Source: BOG-908 sp963692875
GTDB lineage: Bacteria > Pseudomonadota > Alphaproteobacteria > Acetobacterales > Acetobacteraceae
Direction of reading: 5' to 3'
NCBI GenBank assembly: GCA_965198755.1
Contig: OZ240673.1
Location: forward strand, 3,162,001 to 3,226,000
DNA length: 64,000 nt
Positions 50,948 to 58,366 of the stretch are shown piece after piece; within the stretch, counting starts at the first letter, position 1; each line of letters opens with the position of its first letter. The position numbers and the translations under genes were made by a program. Under the pieces are notes generated by a model. It ran no database searches and was not told where the DNA came from. It worked only from the letters and a program-made list of their open reading frames with translations.

Positions 50948-51976
50948 CTTTTGCATCCGCATCGGACAATCGGTGTGCCGGCCCGGGCAGGCCCTAGCCC
51001 CCGCAAAACTGCACGTGCCCACCCCGCGGGCCCGCGCCGTGTGCACGGCCTCCGCCATCGCAGTGATGAATGCCGGGTCGCTGTTCTGCGCCGGCGCGCG
51101 GTAGTAGCCCGGCACGCCCATCTTCTCGGCCAACTCGCGGTACTCCACGTCGAGCTCCACCAGCGTCTCGGAATGCTCGGACACAAAGGCGATCGGCACC
51201 ACCAGCACGGCCACCTGATCGCGGGCCGCGTGCTCGATGGCTTCCTCGGTGGACGGGTCCAGCCATTTCTGCGGCGTCGCACGGGACTGGTAGCAGACCT
51301 GCCAGTCCAGCCCCGGAATGCCCATGCGGTCCACCACCGCCTGCACGGTTGACTCGATCTGGAACTGGTACGGGTCGCCCTTGTCCACGATGGTCTGCGG
51401 CAGTCCGTGAGCGGAGAACAGCACGCGCACCGGTGCTGCCGAGGCCGCGCGTGCCTGCTCCAGGCTGCGCTGCACGATGGCGGCGGTGGCCGAGACGAAG
51501 CCGCCGTCGCGGAACCAGCAGCAAAGCGTGGTCACCGGCCGCGCCAGGCCCACGCGGGCGGCGGCGTCCCGCCAGGCGGTCAGCGAGCTGCCGGTGGTGG
51601 TGGTGGAAAAGTGCGGATAGAGCGGCAGCAGGAACACCTCGTCGGCACCCCAGGCGCGCACCTCGGCAGCCGTCTGCAGGCTGAACGGGTGCCAGTAGCG
51701 CATGGCAACGAAGCAGCGCGCGTCGATCTCCGGCGTGTTCAGCACCGTCTCCAGCGCGCGGGCCTGCTGTTGCGTCAGTTCGAGCAAAGGGGACTTGCCG
51801 CCGAGGATGGCGTAGTTCTCGGTCGCTGGCTTCACCCGCGCGGTGGCAATGATCTGCGCCAGCAGCGGGCGGACGAAGAACGGCACGCGCAGGATAGCCG
51901 GGTCGCGGAACAGGTTCAGCAGAAACGGGCGGATGGCTTCCGGCCGGTCCGGGCCGCCCAGGTTGAACAGCACCAC
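50945..51976 (-). CDS. hemH: Ferrochelatase HemH
   Basis: Inserts ferrous iron into protoporphyrin IX. 343 residues: VLFNLGGPDRPEAIRPFLLN, FFVRPLLAQIIA, LLPLYPHFSTTTTGSSL, LFSAHGLPQTIVDKGDPY with the metal His, and VPIAFVSEHSETLVELDVEY. GTG at 51976 starts right at the conserved N-terminus; the frame is open further upstream (LTEEPGKLQTAF) so the real start may lie near the hemE end. Final residues abut AHP copy 28. Confidence 0.94.
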   Translation of the reverse strand: MVLFNLGGPDRPEAIRPFLLNLFRDPAILRVPFFVRPLLAQIIATARVKPATENYAILGGKSPLLELTQQQARALETVLNTPEIDARCFVAMRYWHPFSLQTAAEVRAWGADEVFLLPLYPHFSTTTTGSSLTAWRDAAARVGLARPVTTLCCWFRDGGFVSATAAIVQRSLEQARAASAAPVRVLFSAHGLPQTIVDKGDPYQFQIESTVQAVVDRMGIPGLDWQVCYQSRATPQKWLDPSTEEAIEHAARDQVAVLVVPIAFVSEHSETLVELDVEYRELAEKMGVPGYYRAPAQNSDPAFITAMAEAVHTARARGVGTCSFAGARACPGRHTDCPMRMQK

Positions 51977-52065
51977 CGCCAGCTTGCGGCGTGGACGCTC
52001 GTTGGGCGGGGCGGCGTCGACGACGGACGCAGCGAACGCCGTCTGAAGCTTGCCCGGCTCCTCGG

Positions 52066-53094
52066 TCAGCAGTTGCGCAGAAATTCGACCAGCTCCGCCA
52101 CGTGATCAGGGTTGGTCTGCGGCAGAATGCCGTGACCCAGGTTGAAGATATGCGGCCGCCCGCGAAGCGCACCCACTATCGACGAAGTTTCCTGCCGCAT
52201 GGCAGCCCCGCCGGCCAGCAGCGCGATCGGGTCGAGGTTGCCCTGCACCGCCACGCTGTCCGGCACGGCGGCGGCCGCCCGTGCGGGGTCGGTGCCGGTG
52301 TCCAGGGCCACGCAATCCACGCCGGTGCGCTCGGCATACAGCCCGGCATACATGCCGGCCAGCCTTGGGAAGCCGATGACCGGCACGCCCGGGTGGCGTG
52401 CGTTCAGCGCTTCGACGATGCGCGCGGCGGGGGCCACCACGTAGCGGCGGAACTGGGTGGGCGAGAGCATGCCCGCCCAGGTGTCGAACAGCATCACAGC
52501 TTCGGCGCCGGCGGTGATCTGGGCGGAAAGGTAGTCAGTGGTGGTGCGGACCAGCAGCTCGATCAGCCGATCGAACAGCTCAGGATTGCCGTAGGCCATG
52601 GCACGCGTCTCGGCGAAGTCGCGCGAGCCGCCGCCCTCGACCATGTAGCAGGCGACCGTGAACGGCGCGCCGCAGAAGCCGATCAGCGTGCAGGCTTCCG
52701 GCAGAGTCGTGCGCAGGCGGCCGATGGTCTCCAGCACCGGCGCGGTGGCGTCGGCCACCCGGGCCGCCGACAGCGCGTCCACACCGCCGGCATCGCGGAT
52801 CGGCGCCAGCACGGGACCTACGCCGTCCTTGAAGGCGACGTCCTGGCCCAACGCCCAGGGCAGAATCAGGATGTCGCTGAACAGGATGGCGGCGTCCATG
52901 CCGAACCGGCGGATCGGCTGCAGGGTGATCTCGGTCGCCAGGTCCGGGTTCATGCAGCGGGCGATGAAGCCGCCGGAACTGTCCTTGATGGCGCGGTACT
53001 CGGGCAGATACCGGCCGGCCTGGCGCATCAGCCACACCGGCGGCGGCCACACATCGTCGCCTGCCAGCACGCGCAGGATGGGCTTCTGGATCAT
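52066..53094 (-). CDS. hemE: Uroporphyrinogen decarboxylase HemE
   Basis: 342 residues. VWLMRQAGRYLPEYRAIK is the N-terminal signature, DAAILFSDILILPWALG carries the catalytic Asp, and GFCGAPFTVACYMVEGGGS, MLFDTWAGMLSP and NLGHGILPQTNPDHV follow. Converts uroporphyrinogen III to coproporphyrinogen III. Borders the origin-like gap, as in Caulobacter and Rickettsia. Confidence 0.97.
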   Translation of the reverse strand: MIQKPILRVLAGDDVWPPPVWLMRQAGRYLPEYRAIKDSSGGFIARCMNPDLATEITLQPIRRFGMDAAILFSDILILPWALGQDVAFKDGVGPVLAPIRDAGGVDALSAARVADATAPVLETIGRLRTTLPEACTLIGFCGAPFTVACYMVEGGGSRDFAETRAMAYGNPELFDRLIELLVRTTTDYLSAQITAGAEAVMLFDTWAGMLSPTQFRRYVVAPAARIVEALNARHPGVPVIGFPRLAGMYAGLYAERTGVDCVALDTGTDPARAAAAVPDSVAVQGNLDPIALLAGGAAMRQETSSIVGALRGRPHIFNLGHGILPQTNPDHVAELVEFLRNC

Positions 53095-53416
53095 CGTGGT
53101 CCCGTTCGTTCGTCCATTCTTCCTAAACTCTAAGAAGCCTTAAGAGTAGATGTGGTTGTAGAGAGTGGCTGTGGATAACGGGGTACCCGGGTCCGCCGGC
53201 GTCCCTTCTGGTCTGTCCACACGCACCAAAGCCGCGAAAGGCTTGTTCCTGCGACTTTTCCCGGTGCCATCCCTGGCTGGGGGCAGAGTTGCTGCGGGCT
53301 GCCTACCCCCAGTGCGTTTGTAACCGTCGTCCCCGGGTTTCTTTCGGGTGGTTAACACAACAGGCGCCAGGGGTGGTTATCCCCGATATCCTCGTTTTTC
53401 GACGGTCACGTAGGAG
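53095..53416. other. Candidate chromosomal replication origin (oriC)
   Basis: Gap between hemE and the divergent ppsR (RP001-type) gene, the position of oriC in Caulobacter and Rickettsia. It has a perfect DnaA box TGTGGATAA at 53170-53178, weaker CTGTCCACA at 53213-53221 and TTATCCCCG at 53377-53385, and a locally AT-rich CTAAGAAGCCTTAAGAGTAG at about 53129. Supported by gene order; only one box is perfect. Confidence 0.7.
53170..53178 (-). promoter_or_regulatory. DnaA box (perfect consensus)
   Basis: TGTGGATAA, the complement of the consensus TTATCCACA, inside the hemE-ppsR gap. Confidence 0.8.
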
Positions 53417-53567
53417 AGGAAGCAAGCGGTTCTTTTTTGAAAAAAAGAACCAAAAAACTTTTGTCTCCGGTGGGTGCGCCGTGGTGAGGCGTGTTGTTTC
53501 AGCTTCCTGCGACAGCCGGATCAAAAGCTTTTTGCTTCTTTTTCTCGAAAAAGAAGGCCTTTGCTTC
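53417..53567 (-). repeat. AHP palindromic element, copy 29 (R)
   Basis: Complete long-centre copy: left hairpin GTTCTTTTTT / AAAAAAGAAC, centre GAGGCGTGTTGTTTCAGC then CTGCGACAGCC, right hairpin CTTCTTTTTC / GAAAAAGAAG. It separates the origin-like DNA from ppsR. Confidence 0.94.
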
Positions 53568-53602
53568 GACTTGCCGTGTCGGTCTAGCGTTCCTCCAGCA
53601 CC

Positions 53603-54490
53603 ATGACCCAGGACCGCATCAACCTTCACCTCGTATCCGACGCTACCGGCGAGACGCTGAACTCGATCGCGCGCGCGACCGTCGCCCAGTTCGACCAATC
53701 CAACATCATCTACCACCGCTGGAGCCTGATCCGGACGCGGTTCCAGCTGCACCGCGTGCTGGAGGGCATCGAGGCAGAGCCGGGCCCGGTGCTCTCCACC
53801 GTGGTGGACAAGGCGCTGCGCAACGACCTGGAGAGCACCTGCGACCGCCTCGGCCTGCCGGTGGTCAACGTGCTGGACCCGGTGCTGGCCGTGCTGGCCG
53901 ACCAGATCGGCAGCCAGGCCACCGCGCGCCCGGGCCGGCAATACGTGCTGGACGCCGACTACTTCCGCCGGATCGACGCCATTCACTTCGTGCTCGCCCA
54001 CGACGACGGCCAGGCGCAGGCCGGCATCGCCGAGGCCGACGTGATCCTGGTCGGCGTCTCCCGCAGCTCCAAGACGCCCACCAGCTTCTACCTGGCCAAC
54101 CGCGGGGTGAAGGCGGCCAACGTGCCGCTGGTGCCGGGCCTGGCCGACCCACCGGGCCTGGAGACGCCGCACTGTCCGGTGATCGGGCTGACGCTGGACG
54201 CACAGTCGCTGATCGAAATACGGCGCCACCGACTGAAGCTGATCGCACAGGGACAAGGGGCGGTGCACGTCAAGCAGGACAGGGGCGAGTATATCGACCT
54301 GGAGTCAGTGCGCGCCGAGTTGCTGTGGGCACGGCGCCTGTGCACGCGCCGCGGCTGGCCGGTGGTGGACGTGACACGGCGTTCGATAGAGGAGACAGCG
54401 GCGACCGTGCTGCAGCTGATGGAGGCGTGGCATATGCGGCGGGACCGCAAGGCGGTTGATCCTTTGCCGTTGGCTGTGACGGAGTCGTAA
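53603..54490 (+). CDS. ppsR: PPDK/PEP synthase regulatory protein (DUF299)
   Basis: Bifunctional ADP-dependent kinase and Pi-dependent phosphorylase that switches pyruvate phosphate dikinase or PEP synthase off and on. 295 residues: HLVSDATGETLNSIARATVA at the N-terminus and the P-loop-like GVSRSSKTPTSFYLANRGVK near residue 152. The RP001 homologue next to oriC in alphaproteobacteria. AHP copy 30 starts on the base after the TAA. Confidence 0.94.
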   Translation: MTQDRINLHLVSDATGETLNSIARATVAQFDQSNIIYHRWSLIRTRFQLHRVLEGIEAEPGPVLSTVVDKALRNDLESTCDRLGLPVVNVLDPVLAVLADQIGSQATARPGRQYVLDADYFRRIDAIHFVLAHDDGQAQAGIAEADVILVGVSRSSKTPTSFYLANRGVKAANVPLVPGLADPPGLETPHCPVIGLTLDAQSLIEIRRHRLKLIAQGQGAVHVKQDRGEYIDLESVRAELLWARRLCTRRGWPVVDVTRRSIEETAATVLQLMEAWHMRRDRKAVDPLPLAVTES

Positions 54491-54643
54491 GGCAAGCGGT
54501 TCTTTTTTGAAAAAAAGAACCAAAACTTTTGTTCTTTTCGCTGGGGCAACGCGGTGAATCTTTGCCGAAACGAGGCGCCTGCAGCAGCGTCAGGAACAAA
54601 AGTTTTTTGCTTCTTTTTTTCAAAAAAGAAGGCCTTGCTTGCT
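54491..54643 (-). repeat. AHP element, copy 30 (R), aberrant centre
   Basis: Left hairpin GTTCTTTTTT / AAAAAAGAAC directly after the ppsR stop and right hairpin CTTCTTTTTTT / AAAAAAGAAG ending at the aminotransferase stop. The centre lacks the CGCGACAGC motif (GCAGCAGCG instead), suggesting recombination. It spans the whole convergent gap. Confidence 0.88.
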
Positions 54644-55796
54644 ACCTAAACCCCGCCAACCGCTCCGCTGCCTCGCGCATGTCTTCCACCTTCCCGCAAT
54701 AGCTCATGCGCATGAAGTGCGTGCCGTTTGCCGCATCGAAATCGACACCCGGCGTCGTGGCAACGCCGGCCTGCCGCAGCAGCCGATCGCAGAACGCGAC
54801 GCTGTCGTTGGTTCGGTGCGAGACGTCTGCGTAGAGATAGAACGCACCTTCCGCCGGCGTAAGGCGGGCGAAGCCGGCGTGGGACAACGTGTCCACCAGG
54901 TACGCGCGCGACGCCTTGTAGTGCAGCAGGTTTTGCTGGAGTTCCTCGTGGCAGTCGAATGCTGCCTCGGCCGCAACCTGGCTGACATGCGGCGCGCAGA
55001 TGGCGAAGTTCTGCAGCAGGCGTTCGATCGGCTGGACCATGTCCGGCGGCAGCACCACCCAGCCGACGCGCCAGCCGGTCATGCAGAAGTATTTCGAGAA
55101 GCTGTTGACGACGATCGCACCGTCGACGTCGGCGGCAGTGCTGAGCGGCACGTCCCAGTTGAGGCCGTGGTAGATCTCGTCGGAGATCAGCCGGGTGCCG
55201 GCGTGCGCGCACCAGGCGGCGAGGGCTGCAAACTCGTCAGGATGCAGCATGGTGCCGGCCGGGTTGCCGGGGCTCGCGACGATCAGCCCGTCCGGCGGCG
55301 GGTCGAGTTGGTCCAGTAGGGCCGGCGTCGGCTGGAAGCGTGCTTCGGCGCTGGCCTGCAGGATTACCGGCACCAAGCCCAACGCGCGCAGGATGGTGAC
55401 GTAGGGCGGGTAGTAGGGCGCGGCGAGTGCGATGCGGTCGCCCGGGTTGAAGGCAGCGAGGAACACCAGCGGAAACGCGCCGGACGCGCCGGCGGTGATC
55501 GCGATGCGTGCGGGGTCGACGCTGATGCCATACCAATCCTGGTAGTGTGCAGCGATGCGCTCGCGCAACGCTGGCCGGCCGAGCGCGTCCGTGTAGCCCA
55601 TGGCGTCCTGTGTGAGCAGCGCCGTGGCGACGGCACGCCGCGTGCCGAGCGGTGCGGCGTTGCCGGGCTGGCCCACTTCCATGCGGAGAATGCGCGGTGC
55701 GCCCGGCGGTAGTGCTGCTTGCAGGCGGTTCGCCGTGGTGACGACGTTCATTGCCAGAAAAGCGGGGAGGTTAGCGGCTTGTCCGTTCTTCAACAT
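54642..55796 (-). CDS. Class I PLP-dependent aminotransferase
   Basis: 384 residues, fold type I. ITAGASGAFPLVFLAAFNPG, SPGNPAGTML, ISDEIYHGLNW and the PLP lysine in VVNSFSKYFCMTGWRVGWVV near residue 235. Resembles aspartate/aromatic aminotransferases; substrate not resolvable. An internal ATG at residue 16 (MNVVTTANRLQ) could be the true start because homology begins there. Confidence 0.88.
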   Translation of the reverse strand: MLKNGQAANLPAFLAMNVVTTANRLQAALPPGAPRILRMEVGQPGNAAPLGTRRAVATALLTQDAMGYTDALGRPALRERIAAHYQDWYGISVDPARIAITAGASGAFPLVFLAAFNPGDRIALAAPYYPPYVTILRALGLVPVILQASAEARFQPTPALLDQLDPPPDGLIVASPGNPAGTMLHPDEFAALAAWCAHAGTRLISDEIYHGLNWDVPLSTAADVDGAIVVNSFSKYFCMTGWRVGWVVLPPDMVQPIERLLQNFAICAPHVSQVAAEAAFDCHEELQQNLLHYKASRAYLVDTLSHAGFARLTPAEGAFYLYADVSHRTNDSVAFCDRLLRQAGVATTPGVDFDAANGTHFMRMSYCGKVEDMREAAERLAGFR

Positions 55797-55857
55797 GGCG
55801 CGGGTGTCTTTTGAGGAAGCGGGTTGCGGTGTGGCTGGCTCTTGTCACTGTAGTAAG

Positions 55858-56149
55858 GGAGCAAGCAGTCCTTTTTTGAAAAAAAGGACCAAAAAACTTT
55901 TGTTCTCTTGTCTGTGGCTATGGCCGTGAGTCTCGGGATGCGCGGAGACGCGTAAAACAGCGAAAAGGTAATGTTTCCTTTCCAATCATAACACGGGCGG
56001 GAATTTCGGTAACAGGTGATGCAATCAGTTTTGTGAGAAGGATATCCAAAACCTCTTGTGCCCTAGGCGCGCGCTGCAGCAACCTCCGCGACAGCAGGGG
56101 CAAAAGTTTTTTGCTGCTTTTTTTCAAAAAAGCAGGCCTTGCTTCCTTG
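55858..56149 (-). repeat. AHP element, copy 31 (R), split
   Basis: 55858-55910 is a left arm with compensated hairpin GTCCTTTTTT / AAAAAAAGGAC; 56050-56149 is a centre plus right arm CTGCTTTTTTT / AAAAAAGCAG. About 140 bp of gene-free DNA lie between, with a second decayed arm (CCAAAACCTCTTGTGCCC) near 56046. Confidence 0.82.
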
Positions 56150-56387
56150 CCGGACGTTGAAGCATCAGTGACTTGTGCCGCTGGTATGAGAAGGCTTTGC
56201 ATGTTGTGGCGCAAGGTGACGTAACCGGGCAGTATGCAAGAGCACGGTAGCATCATGTCTTACCAGCTGTGGAAAAATGCGGGTTCGTTCTGCGTCTTAC
56301 GTGCCTGCGCAGCTACGTGTATGGCCAAGCCAAGCCTGGTCAAACGAGCGCACACTGATTGCACAGGCATTGCGCACACTATAGCAA

Positions 56388-56452
56388 CGAGTCCGCGACA
56401 GCGCTGGCAAAAGTTTTTTGCTTCTTTTCAAAAAAGAAGGCCTTTCTTGCTG
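56388..56452 (-). repeat. AHP half-element, copy 32 (R right half)
   Basis: Centre GAGTCCGCGACAGCGC, shortened hairpin CTTCTTTTC / AAAAAAGAAG, tip GGCCTTTCTTGC. Left arm absent. The 240 bp before it contain nothing recognisable. Confidence 0.8.
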
Positions 56453-56473
56453 CGGCTGAGAAAAGTCCCTTCG

Positions 56474-57814
56474 CTACCCTTGGTCAGCATAGGGATTAGT
56501 CGTCCCCCGCCCCTGTATCCGGATCGGCGTCCCCGGCAACGCAAAGCTCTCGCGCAGGCTGTTCACCAGATACCGGTGGTAGTCCTCCGGCATCTGCTCC
56601 GCGCGCGTGCCGAACACCAGGAACGTTGGCGGCCGCGCCTTGGCCTGGGTGATGTAGCGCAGCTTCAACCGGCGGCCTTCCACCAGCGGCGGCGGGTGGC
56701 GTTCGAGCGCGTGTTCGAACCAGCGGTTCAGCGCGCCGGTGGCCACTCGCGTGTTCCATACGGCCGAGGCCGCGCGCACCGCGGGCAGGAACTTCTGCAC
56801 GCCGGCGCCGGTTGCCGCCGCCAGCGTGACCACCGGGATGCCGCGCATCTGCGTCATGCTGAACTCGAGACGGTCGCTGATCGCCTTGCGGGTCTTGTCG
56901 CGGTCTTCCACCGCGTCCCACTTGTTGAGCACCACGATGCAGGCGCGGCCCTCGCGCTCGACCAGGCGGGCGATCTGCAGGTCCTGTTCGTGCAGGCCGA
57001 GCGACGCGTCCACCACCAGCGCCACCACCTCGGCCATCTTCAGCGCCTCGATGCTGGCGCTGACCGACATCTTTTCCAGCGCCTCCTCGATTCGGGCGCG
57101 GCGGCGCAGGCCGGCGGTGTCCACTAGCTCGATGTCACCGTCGGGGTCGTGCAGGATGGTGGAGACCGCGTCGCGCGTCAGCCCCGGCTCGGGGCCGGTG
57201 ATCATGCGTTCCTCGCCCACCAGTCGGTTCAGCAGCGTGGACTTGCCGGCGTTGGGCCGGCCGACGATGGCGAGCTTCAGCGGGCGGGTGCCTTCCTCGG
57301 CCGCGTCGCCGTCGGGCTCGGGCGGCAGCGCTTCGGCAATCTCGCGCATCAGGTCTGCGATGCCCTCGTTGTGCTCGGCGGAGATGGCCAGCGGGTCGCC
57401 CAGGCCCAGGCTGTAGGCTTCCAGCGCGTTGGCAAGTCCCATGCGCCCCTCTGCCTTGTTGGCGACCAGCAGCACCGGGCGGTTCTGCCGGCGCAACCAG
57501 TTGGCGAAGTGTTCGTCGGCGGGCGTGATGCCGATGCGCGCGTCGATGACGAAGACGATCAGGTCGGCGTGGGAGACGGCGGCCTCGCTGCTGGCGCGCA
57601 TGCGGCCGTAGATCGCTTCGGGGTCGGATTCCTCCAGGCCAGCGGTGTCCACCAGGCGGACGTTGCGGCCGCGCAGCATGGCCTCGGCGTCCTTGCTGTC
57701 GCGAGTGACGCCGGGCGTGTCGGCGACGATGGCCGAACGCCGGCCGGCCAGGCGGTTGAAGAGCGTGGACTTGCCGACGTTCGGGCGGCCGGCGATGACG
57801 ACCGTGGGGAGCAT
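56474..57814 (-). CDS. der: Ribosome-biogenesis GTPase Der (EngA)
   Basis: 446 residues with two tandem G domains: VIAGRPNVGKSTLFNRLAGR, DTPGVTRDS, DTAGLEES then AIVGRPNAGKSTLLNRLVGE, GLTRDAVS, DTAGLRRRARIEE and NKWDAVED. First-domain G4 reads NKAE. C-terminal KH-like domain KLRYITQAKARPPTFLVFG. Acts in 50S assembly. Upstream gene of bamB in the usual order. Confidence 0.97.
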   Translation of the reverse strand: MLPTVVIAGRPNVGKSTLFNRLAGRRSAIVADTPGVTRDSKDAEAMLRGRNVRLVDTAGLEESDPEAIYGRMRASSEAAVSHADLIVFVIDARIGITPADEHFANWLRRQNRPVLLVANKAEGRMGLANALEAYSLGLGDPLAISAEHNEGIADLMREIAEALPPEPDGDAAEEGTRPLKLAIVGRPNAGKSTLLNRLVGEERMITGPEPGLTRDAVSTILHDPDGDIELVDTAGLRRRARIEEALEKMSVSASIEALKMAEVVALVVDASLGLHEQDLQIARLVEREGRACIVVLNKWDAVEDRDKTRKAISDRLEFSMTQMRGIPVVTLAAATGAGVQKFLPAVRAASAVWNTRVATGALNRWFEHALERHPPPLVEGRRLKLRYITQAKARPPTFLVFGTRAEQMPEDYHRYLVNSLRESFALPGTPIRIQGRGTTNPYADQG

Positions 57815-57916
57815 CGGGTCAGGCCGGGTGGGGGTTGGAGTGGATTCCGGGCCGGGCCGAAACCGTTGTGCTGGTGTGCGCGGCCGTCGGGAGGGAGTTC
57901 GCGTCGGACGCAGGAG

Positions 57917-58267
57917 AGGTTAACCACGAAGGGCACGAAGAAGACGAATCAGACAGAGAAGAAAACGAATAAGACAGAGAGGTAGAGAAAATAGCTCTAG
58001 TCTGTTCCGTGTGGCTCGCCGTTCCGCCGTGGGGCCAACAGGGCGAGCGATCTTCTTGAGCGCAAAACAACGACTTTGAATATGGCTGCGTGGCGCACGC
58101 CATCAGTTTGCTGGCGTCAACCAGATGATCGGTCAGCTGAGGAAAGGCCAAGGCCGACGCTGCGCCTGCATGGTTTTCAGAACCGGCGTGTGCCCGCGCC
58201 CACCCGCACGCACACGCTTTGTCTGCGTCCCTTCCTTCGTGTTCTTCGTGTCCTTCGTGGTTAAACC
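57917..58267. repeat. CCACGAAGG-type inverted repeat pair enclosing 290 bp
   Basis: GGTTAACCACGAAGGGCACG at 57917 and its inverted counterpart CTTCGTGTCCTTCGTGGTTA ending near 58263 are near-perfect complements over about 30 bp with an internal period of nine (CACGAAGAA). No coding region between them. This kind of motif is found scattered in many unrelated bacterial genomes; role unknown. Confidence 0.8.
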
Positions 58268-58366
58268 GGGATTTTGGCCAACCGGCGGCGCTCCCAGGAT
58301 GAACGCCGTCCCTGCCACGGCCCGCCACCCGGCGCAGATCTCTCGCGACGCAACACCCCACCCGCG

